In this document: positions 44,560 to 52,883 of the stretch, piece by piece | How positions within the stretch are numbered: position 1 is the stretch's first letter | Layout: each line of letters starts with the position of its first letter | Notes under the pieces: generated by a model | Databases searched by the model: none | Told to the model about the DNA's origin: nothing | The model's input: the letters and a program-made list of their open reading frames with translations, nothing else | From: Streptomyces sp. RKND-216 | GTDB taxonomy: Bacteria > Actinomycetota > Actinomycetes > Streptomycetales > Streptomycetaceae | Length of the DNA: 64,000 nt | Assembly (NCBI RefSeq): GCF_004795255.1 | Contig: NZ_SSBQ01000002.1 | Location: forward strand, 4,122,001 to 4,186,000 | Direction of reading: 5' to 3' | Program-made: the position numbers and the translations under genes

Positions 44560-44597
44560 CGCCGTGGCCCTGCGTCGGGGGCCGCAGGGCCACGGCG
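44560..44597. terminator. 15-bp perfect hairpin between convergent VOC and ABC-permease genes
   Basis: CGCCGTGGCCCTGCG (44560-44574) and its exact reverse complement (44583-44597) are separated by an 8-nt loop. This is a strong bidirectional terminator candidate in the 235-bp gap 44393-44627; the rest of the gap shows no gene. Confidence 0.7.
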
Positions 44598-44627
44598 GAT
44601 CGGGGGAGGGGGCCCGGCCCCCTCGGG

Positions 44628-45437
44628 TCATTCCGGCTTCGGGTCCCAGCGGAAGCGGCGGATGGCGACGACCGCGCCCAGCGCGCCCCACAGGGCGAGG
44701 ACGCCGAGGCTCTGCCAGGGGAAGGCCGCGTCGCCTGAGACGGAGCCGAGCAGGGCCTCGTTGAACGGCTTCACCGGCAGTGCGCCGGCCACGATGTTCA
44801 GCCAGTCGGAGTGGATCGGGATGTACGTCCCGGAGATGAACACCAGCGGGAAGAGCACGAACTGCACCACCGCCGGAGCCGCCTCCGCGTTGCGGATCAG
44901 CGAGGCGACGCCCACGCCGAGGGCGCAGAAGCTCGCGGCGCCCAGCACCAGCGTCACCGTTATCGCGGGGAGCTGGGAGGCGTTCGGCAGCGGCATGCCG
45001 TACAGGTTTCCGATGCCGATGACCAGCAGGATGTCGACGACGCTCACCATCACGCAGTGCGCCAGCAGGCCCATGAAGTACATCCAGGTCGGCAGCGGCG
45101 TGGCCCGCACTCGCTTGAGAATGCCGTCCTGGCGGCGGGTGGAGAGCACGATCGCGAGCTGGCTGTAGCAGGCGCTGAGCACCGACAGCGCGGCGATCGT
45201 CGCCACGTAGTACTCCAGCGGCGTCAGGCCGTCGTAGAACGGGCTCGGCTTCCCGCCGCGGAAGAGCGCACCGAAGATGGCGATGATCACGATCGGGAAG
45301 ACGAAGGTGAAGAACGCGCTCTGCGGGTTGCGCCAGAACGTCAGCTGCTCGTACTTGATCTGGTGCCACAGCAGGGTCTTGTCGCGGCGCGGCGCGGCCG
45401 GTGCGTCCGGCCGGGCCGGGGGAGCGGCGGTGCTCAT
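44628..45437 (-). CDS. ABC-2 type transporter permease
   Basis: A 269-residue inner-membrane protein with about six hydrophobic segments. It has the N-terminal cytoplasmic helix typical of drug exporters (LWHQIKYEQLTFWRNPQSAFFTFVFPIVI ...) and the C-terminal region PLVFISGTYIPI ... LPVKPFNEAL seen in DrrB/NodJ-like ABC-2 permeases. ATG at 45437 has a good ribosome-binding site (GGAAAGGAG) and overlaps the stop of the ATPase gene by 4 bp, giving coupled translation. Together they form an ATP-driven exporter. Location beside the PKS and sugar genes suggests efflux of the macrolide or another drug, but such exporters also occur outside clusters. Confidence 0.92.
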   Translation of the reverse strand: MSTAAPPARPDAPAAPRRDKTLLWHQIKYEQLTFWRNPQSAFFTFVFPIVIIAIFGALFRGGKPSPFYDGLTPLEYYVATIAALSVLSACYSQLAIVLSTRRQDGILKRVRATPLPTWMYFMGLLAHCVMVSVVDILLVIGIGNLYGMPLPNASQLPAITVTLVLGAASFCALGVGVASLIRNAEAAPAVVQFVLFPLVFISGTYIPIHSDWLNIVAGALPVKPFNEALLGSVSGDAAFPWQSLGVLALWGALGAVVAIRRFRWDPKPE

Positions 45438-46450
45438 CGGGCACTCCTTTCCAGGACGGGCTCCGGCGAGCCGGTCTTCCGCCCGGCGCTCTCCGTCGTC
45501 GCGCTGTCCATTGCCGCGGGCCCGTCTGCGGGCTCGTCCCCGGAAGCGGGGCCGGACTCGCCGGTGAGGCTCAGGTAGACGTCCTCCAGGCTGGGACGGT
45601 CGACGCTCAGCCGGTCCAGGACGGCGCCGCGATCCAGGGCCCAGCCGGTCAGCCGATGCAGGGCCTCGGTGGGCTCGTCGGCCTCGACGGTGACCAGGTC
45701 CTCGGCCAGGACCGCGTCCGTGACCGGCAGGTCCTCCGCCGTGCAGCCCTCCGGGAGGGCGAAGCGGATGCGGGCCTTGGCGCTGTCCCGCCCGCCGAGC
45801 GTGGCCGGGGTGCCCTCGGACACGATCCGGCCCGCGGCGATCACCGCCACCCGGTCGGCGAGCTGCTGCGCCTCCTCCATGTAGTGCGTGGTGAGGAGGA
45901 TGGTGGTGCCGGTGTCCCGCAGCCGGCGCACCAGCTCCCACGCGCCGCGCCGCGCGTTGGGGTCGAAACCGGTGGTCGGCTCGTCCAGGAACAGCAGGTC
46001 CGGGTCGCCGATCACGCCGAGCGCCAGGTCCAGGCGCCGCTTCTGGCCGCCGGAGAGGTTGCGGACCTTCTGCTTCTCCTTGCCCGCCAGGTCGACCAGC
46101 TCGATGACCTCGCCCACGTCGCGCGGCGTGCGGTAGTAGCCGGCGGCCCGGGTGATCGTCTCGCGCACGGTGAGGTACGGCTCGACGGCGATGTCCTGCA
46201 GCACCAGGCCGATGCGCTCGCGCAGCTCGCGGCCGTCGGCGCGGCTTCCCGGGTCCATGCCGAGCACCTCGACCGTGCCGGAGTCGCGCTTGCGGAAGCC
46301 CTCCAGGATCTCCAGCGTGGTGGACTTGCCCGCCCCGTTCGGGCCGAGCAGGGCGAAGATCTCGCCCTGCTCGACGTCGAAGCTGACGCCCCGCACGGCA
46401 TGCACCGAGCCGTACGACTTGCGCAGGTCCTCGACTACGACCGAACGCAC
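45434..46450 (-). CDS. ABC transporter ATP-binding protein (drug-exporter type)
   Basis: A 338-residue ATPase. Walker A is GPNGAGKST, the ABC signature LSGGQKRRLDLAL, Walker B LLFLDEPTTGFD, and the H-loop LLTTHYMEEAQ. The last 100 residues form the extra C-terminal domain typical of DrrA-like exporters (PSLEDVYLSLTG). GTG at 46450 follows GGAGG closely and overlaps the end of the YceI gene by 16 bp; an open frame extends further upstream but antisense to the known neighbour, so it is not used. It powers the adjacent permease. The three genes yceI-like, ATPase and permease form one operon read leftwards from 46950. Confidence 0.93.
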   Translation of the reverse strand: MRSVVVEDLRKSYGSVHAVRGVSFDVEQGEIFALLGPNGAGKSTTLEILEGFRKRDSGTVEVLGMDPGSRADGRELRERIGLVLQDIAVEPYLTVRETITRAAGYYRTPRDVGEVIELVDLAGKEKQKVRNLSGGQKRRLDLALGVIGDPDLLFLDEPTTGFDPNARRGAWELVRRLRDTGTTILLTTHYMEEAQQLADRVAVIAAGRIVSEGTPATLGGRDSAKARIRFALPEGCTAEDLPVTDAVLAEDLVTVEADEPTEALHRLTGWALDRGAVLDRLSVDRPSLEDVYLSLTGESGPASGDEPADGPAAMDSATTESAGRKTGSPEPVLERSAR

Positions 46451-46950
46451 GTGACCTCCAGGGTCAGATCGAGATGGCGGCCGGCCATGCCCGGCGATCC
46501 GGTGACGCCGAACTGCGTCCGGTCCACGCGGGTGGTGGCGCGGGCGGTGAACCCGGTGGCCGTCGTCTTCGACTCCTCGACCCGCAGCGTCACCGGCTGC
46601 TCCACACCGCAGGCGGTCAGGCGGCCTACGATCTGCGTGCCCTCCACCCGGTCGGAGACGAACGTCATGGTGGGGTGCGCGTCGGTGTCGAGGAACTTCG
46701 ACGACTTCACGTCGCCGTCGCGGTGGTCGTTGCCGGTGTGGAAGCTCGTGGCGTCGACCTCCACCCGGACCCGGGACTCGCCGACCGGCTCGGCGACGTC
46801 CACGGTGCCGCTGCGGACGGCGAACGTGCCCTTGACCGGCAGCAGCCCGAAGAGGTGTCTGCTGCGGAAGTGGATGGTCGAAGCGTCGGTGTCGATCGCG
46901 TACCTGCCCAGTGCGGGGGTCGCCGTCACGTCGTCCTGTGTCGCGTCCAT
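46435..46950 (-). CDS. YceI-family protein
   Basis: A 171-residue lipocalin-like barrel protein. Recognisable motifs: GRYAIDTDASTIHFRSRHLFGLLPVKGTF at the start, VDATSFHTGNDHRDGDVKSSKFLDTDAHPTMTF in the middle, and DRTQFGV near the end. YceI proteins bind long isoprenoid-like chains; many are periplasmic, but this one has no signal peptide. First gene of the exporter operon, overlapping the ATPase start by 16 bp. ATG 46950 is used; an in-frame ATG at 46959 is possible. A YceI barrel upstream of an ABC-2 exporter suggests carrying a hydrophobic substrate, which is inference. Confidence 0.88.
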   Translation of the reverse strand: MDATQDDVTATPALGRYAIDTDASTIHFRSRHLFGLLPVKGTFAVRSGTVDVAEPVGESRVRVEVDATSFHTGNDHRDGDVKSSKFLDTDAHPTMTFVSDRVEGTQIVGRLTACGVEQPVTLRVEESKTTATGFTARATTRVDRTQFGVTGSPGMAGRHLDLTLEVTCVRS

Positions 46951-47118
46951 GTCCCACATCCCATCGCGTGCCGGGGGTGCGGCGGCAGGGCGGAGGGGAG
47001 GGACCCGCTGCGACGAACGGTCCGCCGGACGGGAGCCGCATGCGACTTTCGTAGGGTCCGCCCCGGCGAAAGTCCGCTGTAGGGTGCCCAGCCGCGCGAG
47101 TGGCGTACCGTGCTGCGC
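46951..47118. promoter_or_regulatory. Divergent control region with 8-bp perfect inverted repeat and paired TAGGGT elements
   Basis: GACTTTCG (47044-47051) and CGAAAGTC (47067-47074) form a perfect dyad with 15 bp between the arms. TAGGGT occurs at 47052-47057 and again at 47080-47085. A TACCGT -10-like element at 47106-47111 lies seven bases before the ATG at 47119, suggesting a leaderless kinase transcript. The dyad lies between the exporter operon and the two-component genes, where the LuxR-type response regulator would be expected to bind. Confidence 0.5.
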
Positions 47119-48324
47119 ATGACCAGCAGGGATGAAGCGCCGTGGCACCTGCGCCACTGGGCCATCGTGGACGCGGCGATCGCCGCGTTCTTCGTGTTGC
47201 TGGACACCGTGCTGACGCTGGCCGGCACCACCTGGTGGCCGGAACGGCCGGGCGCCCTGGCCTGGACGATGCTCGGCCTCCAGGCACTGGCCTGCGCCTC
47301 GCTCGCCGCCCGCCGCTGCGCGCCGATCGCCGTGGTGGTGGTGCTGGGCGCCTTCACTCTGGCGATCACGCTGCTCATCCACCCCTTCGGGGCGCTGACC
47401 CCGGCGCACGAGAACAACCTGTGGGCGCCGTTCGCCACCGTCCTTGCGGCATACGGGCCGCTGTTCTACCAGCAGAACCGGCGGGCCGCGTTCGTCGCGC
47501 TCGCCGTGTTCACCCTGATCGTGATGCGGCCCTGGCAGCCGTCCTGGACGGTGCTGACCATCGGCCTGCTGCGCACCGCCGTCGGCCCGCTGCTCGCGCT
47601 GTACTTCGAGGCCCGCAGGAAGCTCGTGCTGGCCCTCACCGAACGCGCAGAGCGGGCCGAACGCGAACGCCACCTGCTCGCCGAACGCGCCCGCGCCGAG
47701 GAGCGCGCCCGGCTGGCCGGAGAGATGCACGACGTGGTGACGCACCGCGTCAGCCTGATGGCGCTCCAGGCGGGGGCGCTGCGGATGACCGCGACGGACG
47801 AGGCGACCCGGAAGGCCGCCGAGGACCTGCGGCAGGCCGGCTGCCAGGCGCTGGACGAGCTGCGCGACCTGGTCGGCATCCTGCGCACCGAGCCCGAGGG
47901 CGACGGCTCGCCGTCGGTGGCCGAGCTGCCCACGCTGGTCGCCGAGTCGGCGGGCGCGGGGGTCGACGCCGAGCTGCTGGAGGAGGGCGACCCGGGGCTG
48001 GCCTCGCCCGTGGTCGGCCGCACCGCGTACCGCATCGTGCGGGAGGCGCTGACCAACGCGCACAAGCACGCACCCGGCGCGAAGGTCGAGGTGCGCGTCC
48101 ACTACGAGGAGTCGCAGGTGCGGATCGCCGTGCACAACACGCCGCCCACCGCCCGTCCCAGCAGGGAACTGGTGCAGACCGGCTCCGGCCTGGGCATCGT
48201 CAACCTGCGGCAGCGCGTCGAAGTGCTGCGCGGCACGCTGCGCGCCGGAAGCGCTCCCGACGGCGGGTTCTGCGTGGAGGCCACGCTGCCCGCGTACGTA
48301 CCGACTGCGGAATCGGCGGTGTGA
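47119..48324 (+). CDS. Two-component sensor histidine kinase (HisKA_3 / DesK-like)
   Basis: A 401-residue membrane kinase. About five or six transmembrane segments fill residues 10-170 with no large extracellular domain, as in kinases that sense membrane or cell-envelope state. A coiled coil (residues about 170-200) leads to the HisKA_3 box ARLAGEMHDVVTHRVSLM with the phospho-accepting His. The ATPase domain has REALTNAHKHAP (N-box) and TGSGLGIVNLRQR (G-box). ATG 47119 is preferred to GTG 47110 because of the -10 element placed for a leaderless start. The stop overlaps a possible GTG start of the response regulator. Divergent from the exporter operon, which is its probable target. Confidence 0.93.
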   Translation: MTSRDEAPWHLRHWAIVDAAIAAFFVLLDTVLTLAGTTWWPERPGALAWTMLGLQALACASLAARRCAPIAVVVVLGAFTLAITLLIHPFGALTPAHENNLWAPFATVLAAYGPLFYQQNRRAAFVALAVFTLIVMRPWQPSWTVLTIGLLRTAVGPLLALYFEARRKLVLALTERAERAERERHLLAERARAEERARLAGEMHDVVTHRVSLMALQAGALRMTATDEATRKAAEDLRQAGCQALDELRDLVGILRTEPEGDGSPSVAELPTLVAESAGAGVDAELLEEGDPGLASPVVGRTAYRIVREALTNAHKHAPGAKVEVRVHYEESQVRIAVHNTPPTARPSRELVQTGSGLGIVNLRQRVEVLRGTLRAGSAPDGGFCVEATLPAYVPTAESAV

Positions 48325-48329
48325 CGGGC

Positions 48330-48980
48330 ATGGTCCGGGTGGTGGTGGTCGACGACGAGCCGATGGTGTGCGTGTTCCTGCGCACCATCCTTGGCTCCGC
48401 CGGGGACATCGAGGTGGTCGACGAGGCGCACGACGGCGCCGCCGGCGTCGAGGCGGTGCAGCGCAGCAGGCCCGACGTGGTGCTGATGGATCTGCGGATG
48501 CCCGGCGTGGACGGCCTCACCGCCATCGAACGCATCGGGAAGCTCCCCGACCCGCCCGCCGTCGTGGTGCTGACGACCTTCGACGCCGACCACTACGTGA
48601 TGCGGGCGCTGCGCGCGGGGGCCGCCGGCTTCCTGGTGAAGTCCACGCCACCGGAGGACCTGATCGGGCTGGTGCGGGTGGCCGCCGAGGGCCACACCGT
48701 GCTGTCCGCGGCCGCGGCCCGTCGCCTGGTGGCCGCCTCCACCGACGGGCTGTCCGCCCGCGACCGGGCCCGGAAACTCGTCGAGGCGCTCACCGAACGC
48801 GAGGTCGAGGTGCTGGCCTGCCTCGGGGAGGGCATGTCCAACGCGCAGATCGCCTCCCGGCTGTACCTGTCGGAGGCCACCATCAAGGGCTACGTCTCGC
48901 GGATGCTGGACAAACTGGAGTGCCGCAACCGCACCCAGGCCGGACTCATCGCCCACGAGGCGGGCGTCGCCCGTCCCTGA
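48330..48980 (+). CDS. LuxR/NarL-family response regulator
   Basis: A 216-residue DNA-binding partner of the upstream kinase. The receiver domain has the acidic pocket VVDDEP, the phospho-accepting Asp in VVLMDLRMPGVDG and the Lys in FLVKSTPPEDL. The C-terminal LuxR helix-turn-helix is ALTEREVEVLACLGEGMSNAQIASRLYLSEATIKGYVSRML. ATG 48330 gives the standard receiver N-terminus (MVRVVVVDDE). GTG 48321 would overlap the kinase stop by 4 bp and is a fair alternative. Probably binds the dyad at 47044-47074 to control the YceI-ABC exporter operon and its own operon. Confidence 0.94.
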   Translation: MVRVVVVDDEPMVCVFLRTILGSAGDIEVVDEAHDGAAGVEAVQRSRPDVVLMDLRMPGVDGLTAIERIGKLPDPPAVVVLTTFDADHYVMRALRAGAAGFLVKSTPPEDLIGLVRVAAEGHTVLSAAAARRLVAASTDGLSARDRARKLVEALTEREVEVLACLGEGMSNAQIASRLYLSEATIKGYVSRMLDKLECRNRTQAGLIAHEAGVARP

Positions 48981-49003
48981 GGGCCGGGGCACCGCACTCC
49001 TCC

Positions 49004-49021
49004 GGCCCCCGGCCGGGGGCC
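49004..49021. terminator. 18-bp palindrome between convergent response regulator and glycosyltransferase
   Basis: GGCCCCCGGCCGGGGGCC is a perfect palindrome in the 65-bp convergent gap, flanked by further complementary GGGCC/GGCCC runs. Likely a bidirectional terminator. Confidence 0.55.
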
Positions 49022-49045
49022 CGGGGCCTTGCGGGCGTCACACCG

Positions 49046-50311
49046 TCAGACCGTCCAAGGGGCGGTGCGCCGTTCCTCCACCAGCCGCTCCAGGACCGGC
49101 ACCACCGCGCCCGGCGACGGACGGGAGACCGCCTCCTCGCGCAGCCGGTCCGCGTTCCGCCGGAACCCGTCGTCCGCCAGCATCCGGGCGATCCCGTCAC
49201 GCACCTTCTCCGGCGTGACCTGACTGCGCTCCAGCAGGAGTCCGGCGCCCTGCCGCTCCAGGCCCTCGCCGCGGTAGATCTGGTCGGCGACCGTGGTGGT
49301 GACGGTCATCTGCGGCACGCCGTACACCAGCGCGTTGGCGTAGGAGCCGAAGCCGCCGTGGTGGATCAGCGCCGAGCAACTGGGCAGCAGCGCGTGCAGC
49401 GGCACCGACTCCACCACCCGCACGTTGTCCGGCATGGTGCCGACCTCGCGCACCTGTGCGGGCAGCAGGGCCGCGACCACCTCGACGTCCAGTTCGGCCA
49501 CCGCGGAGAGGATGTCGTTCTTCGACACGAAGTCGCCGCCGTACCGCTCGGTGTTGGACGCCCCCAGGCTCATGCACACCCGCGGGCGCTCCGGCGGGGT
49601 GCTCAGCCAGTCCGGCACCACCGCCGGACCGTTGTACGGCACGAAGCGCACCGGCGTGCGCCGCGCGTGCGTGTCGATGCCCAGGCTGTCCGGCAGGGGG
49701 TCCAGGGTCAGCTGCCCCGTGGTGAACTCCTCGGTGAAGACGCCGCCGAACTGCTCCGCCCGCTCGCCCAGCCACTCGGCCATCTGGTCGTGCCGCTCCT
49801 CCGGCGGCGCCTGCTCGTGCAGTTTCAGGAAGAGTTGCCGCTTCATCGTCCACACGTCGGCGAAGCACAGTGACCGGGCATGAGCGGCCCCGACGACGCC
49901 GGCGGCGATCGGTCCCGAGTAGGTCAGCGGGTCCCACACCACCAGGTCCGGCCGCCAGGACCGGGCGAACTCCACCAGGCCCTCCATCATCGGCTCGTTG
50001 TACATCGCCGAGCCGTAGGCCGCGAGCGTGACCCGGGCCAGCTCGTCCTGATAGTTCAGCTTCGCCGGGTCCAGCTCGTTGAAGCTGACCTTCTCCTCGA
50101 CCTGGGTCTCCCGGTGGGCGGTCATCGCCTCGGTGATGCCGTCGTTGGTGCCCACGGCCACTGCCGTCATGCCGGTGCGCGCGATGACGTCGACGAACTC
50201 CACGCAGCTGGCGATGCGCACCTCGTGGCCCGCGGCGCGCATCGCCCAGGCCAGCGGCGTCATGCAGTACAGGTGCGACTTCTCCGGGATGGTCGCGAAC
50301 AACACGCGCAC
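49046..50311 (-). CDS. Macrolide-type glycosyltransferase (GT1, EryCIII/DesVII-like)
   Basis: A 421-residue two-Rossmann-domain transferase that would move a deoxysugar from an NDP carrier to the polyketide. The N-terminus is MRVLFATIPEKSHLYCMTPLAWAMRAAGHEV, typical of actinobacterial antibiotic GTs. The donor-binding signature near the C-terminus is ALIHHGGFGSYANALVYGVPQM followed by DQIYRGEGLERQGAG. GTG 50311 is chosen: it follows CTGGAG at good spacing and gives the family's standard N-terminus. Divergent from the three sugar genes. Some relatives need a P450-like helper protein (DesVIII type); none is present in the window. It is the only GT of this type here. Confidence 0.94.
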   Translation of the reverse strand: MRVLFATIPEKSHLYCMTPLAWAMRAAGHEVRIASCVEFVDVIARTGMTAVAVGTNDGITEAMTAHRETQVEEKVSFNELDPAKLNYQDELARVTLAAYGSAMYNEPMMEGLVEFARSWRPDLVVWDPLTYSGPIAAGVVGAAHARSLCFADVWTMKRQLFLKLHEQAPPEERHDQMAEWLGERAEQFGGVFTEEFTTGQLTLDPLPDSLGIDTHARRTPVRFVPYNGPAVVPDWLSTPPERPRVCMSLGASNTERYGGDFVSKNDILSAVAELDVEVVAALLPAQVREVGTMPDNVRVVESVPLHALLPSCSALIHHGGFGSYANALVYGVPQMTVTTTVADQIYRGEGLERQGAGLLLERSQVTPEKVRDGIARMLADDGFRRNADRLREEAVSRPSPGAVVPVLERLVEERRTAPWTV

Positions 50312-50536
50312 AGTGCACTCCAGGGTGGGCGGGCGGGCCGGTGCCTCACCAGGTTCGGGGCGCCGCCGGGGGGCCGCGGGCGCGTGACGTGCGACTCGGG
50401 GGAAACACCCAGAGTTCCCCTGCCGACCACCGGCACGGGTGTCCCCGCGCTGCGCCCGCAGGAATAGTGACGCCCGGCGGGGCCGCCCGGACGACGTCGG
50501 CCCGCCCTTCGGCCGACCCATCGAGAAGGGCCGCTC
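50312..50536. promoter_or_regulatory. Divergent promoter region of glycosyltransferase and sugar operon
   Basis: The 225-bp region contains overlapping dyads at 50395-50420: CTCGGG (50395-50400) with CCCAG (50408-50412), and GGGGAA (50399-50404) with TTCCCC (50415-50420). The first recalls the CTVGGG...CCCBAG half-sites known for PimM-type PAS-LuxR regulators, but spacing and match are imperfect. No confident -35/-10 pair was found. Confidence 0.35.
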
Positions 50537-51565
50537 ATGTGTGCAGTCAGTCCCGCGGACCGTGAGCCGCCGACGGCGGTGGTGCTCGGCGCCGCCGGGT
50601 TCGTCGGCCGCAACGTCTGCGAGGCGCTGTCCGCCTGCGGCTGGTCCGTCGCCGCCGTCGTACGCCGCACCGCTTCCGGCCTGCCGCCGGGCTGCCGCAC
50701 CGTACGGGTGGACCTGCTGCGTTCCGACGAGTCCGCGCTCCTCGCGCTGTTCGAGGCCGAACGCCCCGCCCTGGTCGTCAACACCGCGGGCGCGCTGTGG
50801 AACGTCACCGACGAACAGCTCACCGAGGGCAACGTGACCCTGGTCCGCCGCCTCGTCGACGCCGTCGCGAAACTCCCCGTGCCCGCCCGGCTGGTCCACA
50901 TCGGCTCCGCCTACGAGTACGGCGGCCAGAGCACCGGAAGGCCGCTCACCGAGGACCTCCCGGAGCATCCCACCAGCCGCTACGCCCGTACCAAGCTGGC
51001 CGGCACCCGGGTCCTCACCGACGCCGTCGCCGACGGCAGGATCGATGCGACCGTGCTGCGCATCGCCATGTCCGCCGGACCCTACGCCCCGCCGGACAGC
51101 CTCCTCGGCTCGCTCGCCCGCCGCCTCGCCGAACAGCCCCGCGAACTGCGGCTGCCGCCGCTCGCCGGTGTCCGCGAGATCGTTGACGTCCGGGACGTCG
51201 CCGACGCCGTGCGCCGCGCCGCCGACGCGCCGCGCGTACCGCCGGTCGTCAACATTGGCTCCGGGACGGGCGTCCCGCTCACCGAGGCCGTGGACACCCT
51301 GATCCGCGTCACCGGCACGTCCGCCGCCGTCCTGCGCAGCCCCGTCCCCGACGACGGCGGGCATGCCCGGCGCGACGCGGGCATTGGCGAACAGCCGCTG
51401 GACGTGTCCCTCGCCCGCCGCGCACTCGGCTGGTCCCCGCAGCACACCCTCGCCGACGCCCTCACGGCCCTGTGGGACACCGTCCCCGGGCGGCCCGACG
51501 CGTCGCCCGCACCCCTGACCACGACCTCGAACCTCGCAGTGGACGGAGAGAGCATTCATGGCTGA
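50537..51565 (+). CDS. NDP-hexose 4-ketoreductase (extended SDR/epimerase family)
   Basis: A 342-residue NAD(P)H-dependent enzyme expected to reduce the 4-keto group of an NDP-deoxyhexose late in sugar biosynthesis. Rossmann motif VVLGAAGFVGRNV near residue 20; catalytic YxxxK as SRYARTKLAGTRVL; substrate loop near GSAYEYGGQ. Length and motifs fit the UrdZ3/EryBIV-type sugar ketoreductases. ATG 50537 has AGAAGGG upstream. The 3' end overlaps the dehydrase start by 8 bp, so it is the first gene of a three-gene operon. Stereochemistry at C4 cannot be read from the sequence. Confidence 0.88.
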   Translation: MCAVSPADREPPTAVVLGAAGFVGRNVCEALSACGWSVAAVVRRTASGLPPGCRTVRVDLLRSDESALLALFEAERPALVVNTAGALWNVTDEQLTEGNVTLVRRLVDAVAKLPVPARLVHIGSAYEYGGQSTGRPLTEDLPEHPTSRYARTKLAGTRVLTDAVADGRIDATVLRIAMSAGPYAPPDSLLGSLARRLAEQPRELRLPPLAGVREIVDVRDVADAVRRAADAPRVPPVVNIGSGTGVPLTEAVDTLIRVTGTSAAVLRSPVPDDGGHARRDAGIGEQPLDVSLARRALGWSPQHTLADALTALWDTVPGRPDASPAPLTTTSNLAVDGESIHG

Positions 51566-52868
51566 CACGGACGTGCAGTCCATCCTCGAGCAGACGCGGA
51601 AGCTGCACCGCGACCGGGACGCGTCCGCGCAGGAGTTCCGCCCCGGAGTCACGCCGATCCTGCCCTCCGGCGCCGTCCTCGACGAGGACGACCGCGCCGC
51701 ACTCGTCGAGCAGGCCCTGGAGATGAAGATCGCCTCCGGTGCGAAGGCGCTGCTCTTCGAGCGCCGTTTCGCCAAGACCATCGGGGTCCGCAAGGCGCAC
51801 CTGACCAACTCCGGGTCGTCCGCGAACCTCCTCGCCCTCGCCTCGCTGACCGTCCCCGAGCTCGAGGACCGCCGACTGCGTCCCGGCGACGAGGTCATCA
51901 CCGTGGCGGCGAGCTTTCCCACCACGGTCAACCCGATCCTCCAGTGCGGCGCGGTGCCGGTCTTCGTGGACGTCGACCTGGCCACCTACAACACCACGCT
52001 GGAGCGCATCGAGCAGGCGATCACGCCGCGCACCCGGGCCGTGATGATCGCCCACACGATGGGCAACCCGTTCCCCGCCGCCGAGATCGCCGAACTGTGC
52101 GCGGAACGCGACCTGTTCCTCATCGAGGACAACTGCGACGCCGTGGCGTCCACCTACAAGGGGAAGACCACCGGCACCTTCGGCGACTACTCGACGGTCA
52201 GCTTCTACCCGGCGCACCACCTGACCATGGGCGAGGGCGGCTGCGTTCTCAGCAACACCCTGGAACTGGCCCGCATCACCGAGTCGATGCGCGACTGGGG
52301 CCGCGACTGCTGGTGCGAGCCGGGCGAGGACAACAAGTGCCTCAAGCGCTACTCGTACCAGATGGGCGACCTGCCCCACGGGTACGACCACAAGTACATC
52401 TTCTCGCACGTCGGGTACAACCTGAAGTCCACCGACATCCAGGCCGCTCTGGGCCTCACCCAGCTCGCCAAGCTCGACGACTTCGTGGCCGCGCGCAAGC
52501 GCAACTGGCGGCGCATGCGCGAGCGGCTGGAGGGCGTGCCCGGCCTGCTGCTGCCGGAGGCCACCCCGGGCAGCGACCCGAGCTGGTTCGGCTTCGTCAT
52601 CACCCTCACCGACGAGGCGAAGTTCGCGCGCGGGGAGCTGATCCAGTTCCTCAACGACCGCCGCATCGGCACGCGCCTGCTGTTCGCCGGCAACCTCCTG
52701 CGGCACCCCGCCTACAAGAATGAGAACTACCGGGTCAGCGGCGAGCTGACGAACAGCGACATCATCACCGAGCGGACCTTCTGGATCGGCGTCTATCCCG
52801 GCATCACCACCGAGATGATCGACTACATGACGGACTCCCTCCGGGAATTCGTCGCCAAGCACGGCTGA
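51558..52868 (+). CDS. NDP-hexose 3-dehydrase, PMP/[2Fe-2S] type (E1/SpnQ-like)
   Basis: A 436-residue aminotransferase-fold enzyme that removes the C3 hydroxyl of an NDP-4-keto-hexose using PMP and an iron-sulfur cluster. The PLP-Lys of aminotransferases is replaced by His in SFYPAHHLTMGEGG, diagnostic of 3-dehydrases (E1 of ascarylose, SpnQ, ColD). The complete cluster motif C-X57-C-X1-C-X7-C is visible: Cys in EDNCDA, then DCWCEPGEDNKC. This separates it from ColD, which lacks the cluster. Such enzymes need a reductase partner (E3 or a ferredoxin system); none is in the window. Together with the next gene it predicts a 2,3,6-trideoxy sugar if a 2,3-dehydratase exists elsewhere, otherwise a 3,6-dideoxy sugar. 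Confidence 0.94.
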   Translation: MADTDVQSILEQTRKLHRDRDASAQEFRPGVTPILPSGAVLDEDDRAALVEQALEMKIASGAKALLFERRFAKTIGVRKAHLTNSGSSANLLALASLTVPELEDRRLRPGDEVITVAASFPTTVNPILQCGAVPVFVDVDLATYNTTLERIEQAITPRTRAVMIAHTMGNPFPAAEIAELCAERDLFLIEDNCDAVASTYKGKTTGTFGDYSTVSFYPAHHLTMGEGGCVLSNTLELARITESMRDWGRDCWCEPGEDNKCLKRYSYQMGDLPHGYDHKYIFSHVGYNLKSTDIQAALGLTQLAKLDDFVAARKRNWRRMRERLEGVPGLLLPEATPGSDPSWFGFVITLTDEAKFARGELIQFLNDRRIGTRLLFAGNLLRHPAYKNENYRVSGELTNSDIITERTFWIGVYPGITTEMIDYMTDSLREFVAKHG

Positions 52869-52883
52869 GGGGCAGGCGCACGC

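Noticed and set aside
45434..47287. A 617-residue minus-strand frame reading through from 47287 into the ABC ATPase
   Set aside because: Its first half is out of frame with the YceI coding sequence and antisense to the kinase gene. The ATPase itself has a proper start with ribosome-binding site at 46450.
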